Below, one piece after another: positions 16,763-28,900 of a stretch of DNA of 64,000 nt. The notes below the pieces were generated by a model. That model saw only the letters and a program-made list of their open reading frames with translations. It had not been told where the DNA came from and made no database searches. The stretch lies in contig NZ_CP059139.1 in NCBI RefSeq assembly GCF_014109765.1, positions 3,290,001 to 3,354,000 on the forward strand, written 5' to 3'. This stretch comes from Pseudomonas berkeleyensis. Its GTDB lineage: Bacteria > Pseudomonadota > Gammaproteobacteria > Pseudomonadales > Pseudomonadaceae. How positions within the stretch are numbered: the first letter of the stretch is position 1; each line of letters begins with the position of its first letter. The position numbers and the translations under genes were made by a program.

Positions 16763-17443
16763 ATGCGACGGCTGCGTACTCAGGGATGGCGCTGGCATCT
16801 GTCGATCCTCTGGATCGGCGGCGTGCTGCTGGCTGGCCTGGCACTGGCCAACTGGGACTTCGCCCTGGTGCTGAAAAACGCGGAAAGCCGCTATGGCGAA
16901 CTCGGCCCGGCGCGCAAACGTATCCTCGACTGGGAAGAGCTGATCAAGAGCAGCAGCGCGCTGGCGGAAGCCGACAAGCTCACCGAGGTCAATCGCTTCT
17001 TCAACCGTACCGTGCGCTTCGTCGACGATATCCAGCTGTGGCGTGAGAACGACTACTGGGCCACCCCGGTAGAAACGCTGGTCAAGGGCGCCGGCGACTG
17101 CGAGGACTACTCCATCGCCAAGTACTTCACCCTGCGTCGCCTCGGAATTCCCAGCGAAAAGCTGCGCATCACCTATGTCAAAGCGCTCAATTACAACCAG
17201 GCGCACATGGTGCTGACCTACTACGCCAGCCCAAGCGCCGAGCCGCTGGTACTGGACAACCTGATCAACGACATACGCCCCGCCTCGCAGCGCAAGGATC
17301 TGTTGCCGGTCTACGCCTTCAATGCCGAAGGCCTCTACCTGCCAGGCTCGAATACCCGCAAGAGCGACTCGAAGAAGCTCTCGCGCTGGCAGGACATCCT
17401 GAAAAAAATGCATGCCGAGGGTTTCGCCGTGGGCGAAGGCTAG
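16763..17443 (+). CDS. lapG: LapG, periplasmic cysteine protease for adhesin release
   Basis: Bacterial transglutaminase-like cysteine protease that cuts the N-terminal retention module of a LapA-type adhesin, freeing the cell from the surface. It has 226 residues with a membrane-spanning or signal segment at 11-30. The catalytic triad is Cys113 (in GDCEDY), His148 (QAHMVL) and Asp165 (LDNL); the spacing of 35 and 17 is the same as recalled for L. pneumophila LapG. Asp112 and Glu114 match the known calcium-binding pair. It is held inactive by LapD, encoded nine bases downstream. Its target, with a TAAG site, is encoded at 19996-31056. Confidence 0.95.
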   Translation: MRRLRTQGWRWHLSILWIGGVLLAGLALANWDFALVLKNAESRYGELGPARKRILDWEELIKSSSALAEADKLTEVNRFFNRTVRFVDDIQLWRENDYWATPVETLVKGAGDCEDYSIAKYFTLRRLGIPSEKLRITYVKALNYNQAHMVLTYYASPSAEPLVLDNLINDIRPASQRKDLLPVYAFNAEGLYLPGSNTRKSDSKKLSRWQDILKKMHAEGFAVGEG

Positions 17444-17452
17444 GAGAAAACC

Positions 17453-19393
17453 ATGTCCCTACTCAAGCAACTGTTCCTCGCCATCTGCCTGTTCCTGGTC
17501 GTGGCCTTCACCGGCAGTTTCATCGCCAGTGTCGAGAGCTCACGCGAACAGTCGATCAGTCAGCTGCGCTCGCATGCACAGGATGCCGCTACGGCGCTGG
17601 GCCTGTCGCTGACCCCGCATGTGGACGACCCGGCGATGGTCGAATTGATGGTCAGCTCGATCTTCGACAGCGGCTATTTCGCCAGCATCCGCGTGGTGAA
17701 CATCGCCGACGGCACGGTGATGGTCGAGCGCACGACCAGCATCGAGACGGAAAACGTGCCGGACTGGTTCGCCAACCTGGTCGATCTGCACCCGCAGGGC
17801 GGCGATGCGTTGATCATGCGCGGCTGGGAACAGGCGGCGCGGGTCGAAGTGCTCAGCCACCCGCAGTTCGCCCTCGCCCGCCTGTGGGACAGTGCCATCG
17901 GCAGCCTGCTCTGGCTGCTGCTCTGCGGCCTGGTCAGCGCCGTGCTCGGTGGCTGGCTGCTGCGCACCCAGCTGCGCCCACTGGACAATATGGTGCAGCA
18001 GGCGCAAGCCATCACCCGCCGTGAATTCCTCACCCTGCCCCGCGTGCCACGCACCCCGGAACTCAAACGCGTGGTGCTGGCGATGAACCAGATGGTCGAC
18101 AAGCTCAAGACCCTGTTCGCCGAAGAGGCCGCGCGCAGCGAAAAGCTGCGTGAAGAGGCCTATCAGGACAGTCTTACCGGCCTGGCCAACCGCCGGCAGT
18201 TCGACGTTCGCCTGAGCAACCAACTGGTGGTCAACGAACAGAACGCCGAAGGCTATCTACTGTTGCTGCGCGTCAACGATCTGGGTGGGCTGAACCAGCG
18301 CCTCGGCGGACAACGCACCGATGCGTTGATCGGTGCCCTGGGTGAGCTGCTCAAGCGCCTGCTGGACGCCCCGGGTCGCAGCGAGTGGCTGGCCTCGCGT
18401 AGCCGCGGTGGCGAATTCGCCCTGCTCGCACCGGGCCTGAGTCGCGACGATGCGGATCGCCTTGCTGAAGAAATCAGCGAACACCTGAACAACTTGCACC
18501 AGACCGGCGCCAGCGACTGCAATCCGGTGGCCCATCTCGGTATCGCGGCGTTTCGCCCAGGAGAAGAACCCGGCAACGTGATCGGCCGCGCCGATCAGGC
18601 GCTGGCTCAGGCGCAAAGCAATGCGAGCCGGTGCTGGGAACGCCTCGACGATTTCACCGCGCAGAGCGGCCAGGGCCTGCACGACTGGCGCGGCTGGATC
18701 GACGACGCGTTGAGCCAGGGCAAGTTGCAGCTGTACTTCCAACCGGTGGTCGAATGCGTTTCCGGCAAGCTCCTGCAAAACAAGGTGCTCGCACGCCTGC
18801 TCGACCCGCAGGGCGAAGCCATCGCCGCCGGGCGCTTCCTGCCCTGGATCGAACGCCTCGGCTGGAGCGCCCGTTTCGACCTGGCGATGCTCGAGCATGC
18901 CCTCACTCACCTGAACGATCACCCCGAACCACTGGCTTTGAGCCTGTCTGCCGCGATCCTGCGGGAACCGGCGCAGCGGGCAAAGCTTCTGGCGTTGCTC
19001 AAGGAGCATCCGCAGCAGGCCAGCCTGCTGACCCTGGAGGTCGACGAACGCCATCTGCCCCCGCCGGCCGAGCTGGAAGCCCTGAGCCAGAGCCTGCGCG
19101 ACGCCGGTTACGGTCTGGGCCTGCAGCACTTCGGCGGGCGCTTCAGCCTGATCGGTAACCTGACCCACCTGGGGCTGGCCTATCTGAAGATCGACGGCAC
19201 CTATATTCGCGCCATCGATCAGGAGAGCGACAAGCGGCTGTTCATCGAGGCGATTTTCCGCGCAACCAACAGCATCGATCTGCCGCTGATCGCGGAGATG
19301 GTGGAAACGCAGGGGGAACTGGAGGTGCTGACCGAGCTGGGCGTACATGGCGCCATGGGCCGCCTGATAGGTGCACCGGCACCCTGGCAGTGA
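17453..19393 (+). CDS. lapD: LapD, inner-membrane c-di-GMP receptor
   Basis: Binds c-di-GMP in the cytoplasm and sequesters LapG in the periplasm, so the adhesin stays on the surface. The 646-residue order is: TM1 (about 8-27), periplasmic LapD/MoxY-type domain, TM2 (about 148-170), HAMP, degenerate GGDEF (SRGGEF instead of GGDEF), degenerate EAL. In the EAL domain the usual ExLxR is KVLAR, so the catalytic Glu is lost, consistent with a receptor and not an enzyme. It lies in one operon with lapG. A REP-free 108-base gap separates it from the convergent small gene at 19502. Confidence 0.95.
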   Translation: MSLLKQLFLAICLFLVVAFTGSFIASVESSREQSISQLRSHAQDAATALGLSLTPHVDDPAMVELMVSSIFDSGYFASIRVVNIADGTVMVERTTSIETENVPDWFANLVDLHPQGGDALIMRGWEQAARVEVLSHPQFALARLWDSAIGSLLWLLLCGLVSAVLGGWLLRTQLRPLDNMVQQAQAITRREFLTLPRVPRTPELKRVVLAMNQMVDKLKTLFAEEAARSEKLREEAYQDSLTGLANRRQFDVRLSNQLVVNEQNAEGYLLLLRVNDLGGLNQRLGGQRTDALIGALGELLKRLLDAPGRSEWLASRSRGGEFALLAPGLSRDDADRLAEEISEHLNNLHQTGASDCNPVAHLGIAAFRPGEEPGNVIGRADQALAQAQSNASRCWERLDDFTAQSGQGLHDWRGWIDDALSQGKLQLYFQPVVECVSGKLLQNKVLARLLDPQGEAIAAGRFLPWIERLGWSARFDLAMLEHALTHLNDHPEPLALSLSAAILREPAQRAKLLALLKEHPQQASLLTLEVDERHLPPPAELEALSQSLRDAGYGLGLQHFGGRFSLIGNLTHLGLAYLKIDGTYIRAIDQESDKRLFIEAIFRATNSIDLPLIAEMVETQGELEVLTELGVHGAMGRLIGAPAPWQ

Positions 19394-19501
19394 ACCAACA
19401 GCAGCGGTCAGGGGCGCTCTTGCTACGGTGATTCTTCGCGTATCGATTGTGCCAATCGAAGTGCACGGCCTCGGCGCCGCGCAACAGCCTACGCGCGCCG
19501 G

Positions 19502-19843
19502 CTACACCAGATGGTGATCGTCATCACCGATCAGACCGCTAAGGCCTTCGATCTCGGCACGGGCGATGGCACGCTGATCGAGCTTCTGGCGGGCAGCTTC
19601 GGGCAGGTCGGTGTAACGAATGACGCCACGCTCTACCAGTACGCTGACCACGTCCTCCAGTACGCGAACCAGTTCCAGATCGGATTGCTTCAGGCTGTCC
19701 AGACGCGCCTTGACCTCCTCCTTGGCTGTCAGCCAGGTCAGCAACTCCTCGCTTTCGACCGCCAGGTTTTCCGTCATGCCCTCGAAGGGTTCATGTTCGA
19801 CCCGCAACAAACGCCCCGCAGCGTCACGCTGTACGTAAACCAT
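19502..19843 (-). CDS. Conserved small Pseudomonas protein (often named 'tryptophan synthase beta-like')
   Basis: A 113-residue charged, helical protein starting MVYVQRDAAGRLLRVEHEP; GGAGG precedes the ATG at 19843. A central helical stretch EEVKARLDSLKQSDLELVRVLEDVVSVL and the VIRYTDLPEAARQKL segment match, from memory, a Pseudomonas family automatically labelled tryptophan synthase subunit beta. There is no PLP-lysine motif and it is far too short, so that label is almost certainly wrong. Function unknown. It lies next to the adhesin gene on the same strand but is separated by a strong terminator. Confidence 0.8.
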   Translation of the reverse strand: MVYVQRDAAGRLLRVEHEPFEGMTENLAVESEELLTWLTAKEEVKARLDSLKQSDLELVRVLEDVVSVLVERGVIRYTDLPEAARQKLDQRAIARAEIEGLSGLIGDDDHHLV

Positions 19844-19869
19844 CGGTGCCTCCAGCAAACGCCATAAAA

Positions 19870-19900
19870 AAGCCCGCTACCCGGAGCGGGTAGCGGGCTT
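19870..19900 (-). terminator. Rho-independent terminator of the adhesin gene
   Basis: Stem AAGCCCGCTACCCG / CGGGTAGCGGGCTT with a 3-base loop; read on the minus strand it is followed by six T. It lies about 95 bases after the adhesin stop. Confidence 0.9.
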
Positions 19901-19995
19901 ACTCTAGTTGAGTGCTCGAACTAAGGAAACTCTGATAAGCATTTCCTTGTATCTGAGTAGCCGCCAGCATAACGCTGACGGCTTTCTCTCACACC

Positions 19996-22900
19996 TCAGG
20001 CAACCAGTTGGTTGTTGTCCAACATGCCCTGGATGACCTCCGCAGCATTACCACCGGACAAAATGGTGTTTTCCAGGGTGATGGTCTGATCCACCGGTGC
20101 GCCACTGCCTGCACTGGCGATGTTGATCACCGTACTGCCTGGCTCGCTGACGAAATCGAAGCTGAGGTACTGGGTCAACACATCGGCGCTCCCTGAGTCA
20201 GTGACGTCCTGCAACAGTTGCGACAGATCCAGCTTGTCCTCGCCATTGCCGAAGTCCTTGACGATGTCGTGATAGTTGCCACCACGATCATCGGCGTTCC
20301 ACACGAAGGTGTCGTTGCCGGCACCGCCAATGAGGATGTCGTTGCCCTTGCCACCGATCAGGGTGTCATTGCCATCACCGCCCTCCAGACGATCATTGCC
20401 ACCCAGCCCATGGAGCGTATCGTTGCCACCCAGCCCCAGCAGCACATCGCTGCCTTCGCTACCCAGCAAGGTGTCGTTGAGCGCCTCGTGGCCCATCACC
20501 ACATTTGGCTGCGGTGCAGGCCCCGAGCCGATCCCGACCACCAGGCGCGCGGTACTGACGTCACCGTCCGGCTGAGTCAACTGGTAGGTGAAGACATCTT
20601 CCTTGCCCAGGTTGGCGTAGTCGGGATCCGGCGTGTAGGTGTAGGCCCCGTCGCTGTGCAGCACCAGGGTACCCCACTGCCCGTCGATGGTTTTGGAGCT
20701 GGTCACGGCCACGTAGCTGCCATTGTCCAGCACGCTGAGCGTAGCCCCCTCGCTACCTTTGCTATCCACTGCGCCCCATGGATGGTCGCTGTAGAGATAG
20801 TTGTTGGCATCGGTCAGCACGTTGCCCGCCACCGCCGTGGCCGTGTCGACCAGCATCGCGGCTGCCACGGTGATCAGAGTGATGTTGTCCACCCGGACGC
20901 GGTAGCTGCTGCTGTTGTTGGTACGATCATTGACCTCGAAGTAGAGGCGATAAGTACCTTCGCCCACGCTGTTGCTGGTGACGGTAGTCGAGTTACTGGA
21001 CGCATGGGTGCCGCTCTGCACCAGCTCCCAAGCGCTACCGTTCTGCTTGTACAACGTCCAGGTGAACTGATCGCCCGAGCCGCTGCTGCTGAAGTTGCTG
21101 ATGCTGCCTAGGTCGAACGAGACCTTGGCCGTGTTGCCCTCGGCCACCTCGAAGGTCGGCGTTGCAGCCTTGGTACTGACCCCGGCGTTACGGTCGCTGT
21201 CAACGAGCTGAAGTGCCCCACTCTGCACACTGACGCCATTGGTCGAACTGATCGCGGTGGCGCCCCACTTGCTACCCGACACATCCAGAACATTGGCCTG
21301 CGTGATCACCGTGGTTTCATTGCCACTCACGTTGCCGTTATCGGTGGTATCGAATATCCAGGGGTTGTAGTTGGGCCCGGACGAAGCCGGATTGCTGGTA
21401 CTGGAAAAGTCCGCCAGCACCTTGGTTACCGGATCGGGCGTGACCCATTTCTGTCCGACGATAGCCTGGTTGTAGTTGTCGTAGGCATGCACCTCGCTGC
21501 TGTCGGTGATGGTCAGCTTCAGCTCGGCAGTGGCCGCGTCGCCATCACGATCAATCAGGGTATAGCGGATGGTGTCCGTTACGTCCTGAGCCACATCACC
21601 GTTGAAGTTGTAGGTGTAAGCCCCGGTGAGCAGATTAACGCTGAACGAGCCGCCCCCCGCGGTGGTGAAGGTCAGCGTATGGCTCGCCGCATCGTAGCCA
21701 GCGGACGCGCTGGTATACGTCACACCGTTATGGGTGATCGCAGCAATCGGCTGCAGACCCGGGCCATCGGCGCCGAAGCCATTGCTGCCCTCGCTGATCA
21801 GGTTGCCGGAGATAACCGTGCCGATCACCGTCCCCTGCAAGGTGTCGTTGAGCTGGTTGAGGTTGGAGACCAGGATGCCATCGGTGTTGGCGCCCGCCTT
21901 GCCGTCATAAGCGATGGGGTTGAGCAAGGTCTTGTCGAGGTCACTGCCCAGGCCCATGCCCAGCGCATAGGACTTGATGCCCTTGGCCGTTAGGAAGGCG
22001 ATCCAGTCCGCCTCTTCGCCGGCACCGATACCATCGCCCAGTTCCGGGTTGTACTGGCTGCCGCTGTTGTTGTTGCCCGGGTTGGCGTTGGACAACGTCG
22101 GCTGCCCGTCAGAGAGGAAGTACGAGACGCTCTGCACGCCGGTACCGGTGAGCTTGCCGGCCGAGTCGTAGGCATTCATCGCCTTGATCAGGGCATCGTC
22201 ATAGTTGGTCGAACCGTTGCCGGCGTTGTTGGCCAGCGCGGTGAGCCAGGCCTTGGCATCGGCGGCGGTCATCCAGACATTGCCCACAGCACTCGCCGTG
22301 TTGGCGAAGGTGACGATGCGTACCATCACGTCACCAAGGTTGTCGTAGCTGTCGATCAGACGCTGCACGGCATCCTTGGCCAATGCCAGCTTGGTGCTGA
22401 AGCCACTGACGCCTGACGGCGCATCGTCCATGCTGCCGGACAGATCCAGCACCACCATGAGGTTGGTGTGGATGCCTTGCGGTTCGCTGGCAGACTTGGC
22501 GATGTCATCGGGCGTGGCCGGCGAGTCATCATCCACCGTGATCGTCAGGCTACCCGTGGCCGGAGCCGAAGGCGCAGCGGAGTCCCAAACCTTGTAGGAG
22601 AAGGCCAGGTTCAGGTCGTTCTCGTCTGCCGTACCGGCAACGTCCGGCGCCGGATGATCGAGCGGTTTGAACAGCTTGAAGCTGTATTGCCCGGTATCCG
22701 AGTTGGTCAGGCTGAGAGTGAAGACCGGATTGCCACCGGCATCGAACGCGCTCAGCGTCTTGCCATCAGCACTGAGCTGATAGTTGAGTGGCGAGCCGCC
22801 TGAAGACAGGCTGCCAAGGCCACTGGCATCCCAGGCGAAACCACCAAAGTTATCTACCTGATAACCCAGTGGCCCAACAGCCGTGGTGGCTTCACCAGCC

Positions 22901-25900
22901 AGGTCGTTGGGGCCTCCGGCCAGACCATGGGTCAAGCCATCCTCGTCGACGCTGCCAGAGGCCTGACCACCGACCGGGTCATTGCCACCGAGCGTGAGGG
23001 TCACGGTGGCCGTGGAAACGTCGCCATCGCCGTCGGTGATCTGATAGGTGAACACCTCCGTACCGGCGCTGGCCCCACTGCCAGCGCTGTAGACCAGATT
23101 ACCGCTGGGATCGATGACCAGCGTACCGCCCTGACTGCCCTGGCCGATGATCTGCACCGGCGAGACGCTTGCCTTGCCATCGTTGCCAAAGCTGTCATTG
23201 CCGGTGAGATCGTTGACGTTGCCGACGACCTGATCGACTGCCGAACGTGAGACCTCACCGGCAATCTCATCGTTGACCGCCATCGGTGCGTCATCACGGA
23301 AGCCCAGCACCTTACCCAGGTCGATACTGGCCGAATCCTGATCGCCGTCGGCGTCGGTGATGGTGGCCTGCAGCCCGATCTTGTCACTGCCCAGCAGATG
23401 CAACTCATCCGGCTGGGCGGTGGGATGAACCACGGCCCTCAGTTGCGTCAGAGTCACCAGTCCTGCGGCGTCGACGCTCAGGGTGAAGACCAGCTCGTTA
23501 CCGGTTTCGGTACGGCCTTCGAGCACCGAGCCGTTGAACACCAGCTTGACCGCTTCATCGCTCTCGGTATCGACCAGCCCGGAGTTCGGCGATTTGATCA
23601 CCAGTTCGTAGACCAGAGAACCAGGGCCGTCGGCACCATACTCGGCGTTGAAGGCCGAGCTGAAGTTGCGGCTGACCGTTGCATCCGGCGTACCCAGATA
23701 GGTCTCGTCCACCTGCAGCGGCATGCCCCAGGTCACGTTGGTGTTGACGTCGTTGTAGTCGTAGTCGGGATTGTTGGTCACATCCTCCCAGTTCTGGTTG
23801 CCGGGTGCGGCGTTGTCCTGCAGGTGCGAGCCGCCCGGGTTGAACTCGGCGCGGTCGAACAGCACGTTGGCACCGCCAGCACCGGTCAGTGGCACCCCGC
23901 CCAGCAAGGCCTGCCAGTTGCCATCAGCGTCCTGCTGGAAGGTCAGTTCGGCGCCATTGCTGAGCGCGACGTTGGCCGCACCATTGGGGATGATGAAGAA
24001 ACCCACCTCACTCGGGTCGAGCCCATCCAGATCGAAGGTGGTTCCCGCCGCCTGCGCTTTCACATCAGCCCAGATCACCTTGCCCACGGATGGATTGCCC
24101 TCGGCATCTCGCGAGTAATAGCCGTAGCTGTTGTGATAGCCGGCATCGGTACCGAGGAAGGTGGCCTGCGACTCGAAGCCCGGCTGCATGGCCTGGATGG
24201 TCGGGGTATCGTCGTTGACCGTGACCACCAGCTTGCCCACGGCGGTATCACCATCACCATCGGTCACGGTGTAGCCGATCTGCAGTTTGATGTCGTTTTC
24301 GTCCTGGCCAGCCGGATGCATCAGGGGCTGATGCAACTCCAGCTCGTACTTGCCGAGCGCCGGGTCGGTCAACACCACGGTCACCAGCGTGCCGCGCTCG
24401 GCACTGCTGATGGTCAGCGTTTTGCTGCCGGCGTTCCAGGTCGAGGTGACGTTCTCGGTGCCCAACACGCTCGGCCCGGACAGGGAGATGCCACGCAGAC
24501 CATCAGAGCCGGCGTCGAATACCAGCGTGCCAGAGACCGTGGTGTTCGCCCCTGTCACGTCGCCCTCACCACCGTTGATGCCATTGGGCAGACCTTCATC
24601 GTCCAGCGCGTAGGCGGCATTGGTGATGCCCGCGGAGGGGCCATCGTCCTCGAAGCCGACTACCTTGCCCAGATCCAGACTGGCACTGTGGGAATCGCCA
24701 TCCTTGTCATAGACAGTCACGCCGAGCTTCAGCACGCCGGCGCGAATCAGCGCCAGCTCGTCATGATTGCTGGTATTGCCATGGGCGATGGCCTCGTACT
24801 GCACGAGGGTCACACTGCCACTGCCGGCATTGACGCTGACCTTGAATACCGTGACGCCATTGGCCACACCCAGCACGTTGCCGTCGGCATCCTTGTACAG
24901 ACGAATATCGCCGCCTGCGGTAGCATCCAGCCCGGAGTCCACGCCGTCCTGGCTCAGGTTCAACTCGAAACGGGTACGCGACGTATCCTGGCCATCCGAA
25001 CCGGCATCCACCGTGAGCTTGAACAGATCCTTGCCGTCGATGCTGGCATAGCCAAGCACATCGCCATGGCCTTGCTCGTCGTTCGGCGCGACATGGCCAT
25101 TCTCGTTCTGGCTGGAACCTGTGGTGCCCACCGATTCGTCGACGTACAGCTTGGTGCCATGCTGCAGCTCGAACTTAGTGATTTTCGGGCCGTCGTCCTC
25201 GAAGCCGACCACCTTGCCCAGATCCAGGCTGGCGCTCTGCGAGTCGCCGTCCTTGTCATAGACCGTCACGTTCAGTTTCAGCACGCCATCCTTGAGCAGC
25301 GCCAACTCGTCATGGCTGCTGGTGTCACCATGGGCGATGGCCTTGTACTGCACCAGGGTCACGCTACCGTCAGCGGCATGGACGCTGATCTTGAATACCG
25401 TAACGCCATTGGCTTTACCCAGGATGCTGCCATCGGCTTCCTTGTACAGCAGGATGTCGCCGCCGGCCGTGGCATTCAGCCCGGAGTCCACGCCATTACT
25501 GGCAAGGCTCAGGGAGAAGCGGGTACGGCTGCTGTCCAGGCCATCCGAACCACCATCGGCGGTCAACTTGAACAGCTTGTCGCCGTCGATCCGGGCGTAA
25601 CCCAGCACATTGCCGTGGCCCTGCTCGTCATTCGGCGCAGCCTGACCGGGTTCGTTCTGGCTGGAACCACCTTTGCCAACGGATTCGTCGACGTATAGCT
25701 TGACGCTGTGACCCAGCTCGAACTTGATGATTTTCGGGCCGTCGTCCTGGAAGGAGAAATAGGACGAATTGCCGCCAGCAAGCTCGACCTTCGCGGTACG
25801 GGTCACCGCGTCACCATCACCGTCGACACGGGTGACCTGATACTGCAGCTGCAACGAGCCCTGGTGTTTGATCAGCAGATCGACCGCCTCGTCGAAACGC

Positions 25901-28900
25901 TGATCGTTGTCCGGATGGCGGATCGCTTCGAACAGCGTGGTCTGCAGTTGCGGCTGACCATCGACAGTGACGATGGCGATGGTGAAGACCGTATCGCCAG
26001 TGGCATCGACACCCTTGATGACCTGGCTGTTGGCCGGGTCGACGAACAGGCGGATGGCACCGCCATTGGTGGCCGAAAGTGTGGTGGCCAGCCCCTGGGC
26101 CGGCACCCCGGAGAAGCTCAGCGTGCCGTTGAGCGAAGCCTCGCCATCAGCCCCTGCTGCCCCACCGATGGTGAACAGCGAGGTCAGGCCACCGGCAAGT
26201 TGGGTGGTGACCTTGGCCAACGCGCCATTATCGTCGTTCACGTAGCCCTGGCTCTGGTCGTCGTTGGCGGCATAACGATCCTGATTGCCACGGGTTTCGT
26301 CCAACGCCACTTCCAGCTGAGCCAATGCCTGAGCGTTGACCCCGAGGCTCAGGGTCGGCACATCGTCCTCGATATTGATCACGAACAGGCCGCCAACACC
26401 TTCGGGGATGTTCAGCGGATCGCCATCACCGTCGGTGATGGCCAACAGATGGGTGAAGTCGATGCCGATCTGGCCGTCGCTCGACCACAACTCAGTGTCG
26501 TTGCCATCGGCCTGCGGATGGTCGATCGGCCCTTGCAGGGTGAAGGTGAAGCTGCCATCGGCATTGATCACCAGGGTGAACACCGGATAGCCACCAACGT
26601 CCGCGGCAGCCGTAGCGGTCAGCGTGGCGCTGAGCAGATTGCCGTCGTCATCGAAGCTTTCGCTGACCGTATAGACCAGCGGCTTATCGCCGGAAGTCAG
26701 CCCTTGCTCGTTCAGCTGCGAAGCGACCGTGGCGCTGTCCACCAGGCCGAAGCTGCCAGGGCCGTCGGCACCGAAGGCTACTAGCGAGGCCAGCGTGCCG
26801 GCACCGCCAGCCGTGCTTACAACCAGCGTCTGCCCAGCCTCCTGATTCCCGACATTGGGGGTCGTCAGCTTGTCTTCATGCACCGTGCCACCGATGGCAG
26901 GCGGTGTCTTGGCCGTCCAGGTGGCCTGGATATTGACGTCGTTGTAGTCGTTGTCGCTGTTGCCGTTGTTGACGTCTTCCCAGTTCTGGTTGCCGGGCGC
27001 GGCGTTGTCCTCGACATGGGATTTGCCATTGGGGTTGAGCGCCGGGTTGTCGAAGACAACCGCAGCACCACCGCCACCATTGAGTGCGCTACCGCCGACA
27101 AAGGCCTGCCACTGGCCATCGACCAGTTGGAAGGTAACCTCGGTACCGTTACTGACACCATTGAAGGCGCCGTTGGGGATGATGAAGAAGCCGACGCTAT
27201 CCGGATCGAGTCCTTCCAGAGTGGTGGTGGTGCCAACCCCGAGGAAGCGCGTATTGCTCCAGATGATCTCACCACTGGCCGGCGTGCCATCAGCGTTCTT
27301 GATGTAATAGCCGTAGCTATTGAACATCGCTGCATCACCGCCTTTGTAGGTCAGCGTCAGGCAGTAGTCCGGTTCGCTGACGACCAATTCCGGCACGTCA
27401 TCCTGGACATTGATGACGAACAGCCCAGTGGTGCCCTCCGGCAACTGCAGGTGGTCACCGTCGCCATCGGTGGCGGTGAATAGCTGGGTGAAGTCGATGC
27501 CGAACGCCCCGTCGTTGGCCCACAGCTCACCGTCGTTGCCGTCGGCAACCGGGTGATCGATCGGCCCCTGCAACGTGAAGCTGAAACTGCCATCGGCATT
27601 CACTACCAGAGTGAACACCGGGTAATTGCTCAGACTGTCAGCGGAAACCGCGGTCAGCGTGGTGCTGACCAGTTTGCCGTCGACGCGGGTTTCAACCACG
27701 TCATAGACCAGACTTTCCCCGCCCGAGGTGAGCCCCTGAGCATCGAGCAGCCCGGTCGCGGTACCGCTGTCGACCAGCCCAAAGGCTCCTGGGCCGTCGG
27801 CCCCGAAGGAAACCAGCGAACTCAGATTGCCGGCCCCTCCTTCGGTGCTGACAACCAGCGTCTGCGTACCGCCATCCGGGTTGCCCGCATTCGGACTGCT
27901 CAACAGATCCTCGTGGACGGTACCGCCCAGCGCGGGCTGCTGCGGGTCGAGCGTTTTGAGAATCGGTACGTCATCTTCCACGTCGATGACGAAGCTGCCA
28001 GGCAGGAAACCAGCGGCAATCGGGTCGCCATCGCCATCGGTGGCCACCAGCACACCAGAGAAATCCAGCGCCTGGTTGTTGTCGCCCAGGGTCTCCGAGT
28101 CGATACCGCTCGGATCCTCGTGATCCAGAGCCCCCTTGAGGGTGAACAGGTAGCTACCGTCGGCGCCGACCTGCAGGGTGAAGACCGGCGTGCCACCCTC
28201 ACCCGCGCTGGCGGTCAATGTCGTGCCGTCCGCCGACACGGCGTAGAACAGCGCCACGCCACCGGAGGTCAAGCCGAGCGCCTGCAGACCGGACAGCGCG
28301 CCGGGCTCCTGGCTCAGGTGGAAACCACCGCGACCATCTGCACCGAAGTTGACCAGCGCATCCAGCGTGCGCGGCCCGCCTTCGGCGGTCAGGGTTTGCT
28401 GCGGTTCGCTGCCGGGTTCGGCATTGCCGCTACCCAACGCATCTTCGTGCACTAGGCCACCGACCACCGGCTGCTGCGGGTTGGGCTGAGCCGGCAGCGG
28501 GACGTCATCCTGAATATTGATGACGAACAGGCCTTTCGCGCCTTCGGGCAGTTGCAGCGGATCGCCGTCGCCATCGGTCGCGGTGAACAGCTGGGTGAAA
28601 TCGATGCCGATACCGCCCTTCGACGCCCACAGCTCGCTGTCGTCGCCATCGGCGCGCGGATGATCGATCGGCCCCTGCAACGTGAAGCTGAAACTGCCAT
28701 CGGCATTCACCACCAGAGCGAATACCGGGTAGCCGCCCACCCCTTCGGCAGCCGTAGCAGTAAGAGTGGTACTTATCAGGTTGCCGTCGCCATCGAAACT
28801 TTCGCTGACCGTATAGACCAGCGCCTGGCCACCCGACTTGACGCCCTGCGCGGCAAGCTCAGTGCTCACAGCTGCGCTGCTTGCCAGGCCGAATGCGCCG

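Noticed and set aside
23398..25698. Long plus-strand open frame (766 codons) opposite the adhesin gene
   Set aside because: Antisense shadow of the repetitive GC-rich adhesin; composition follows the complementary codons and no domain is recognisable.
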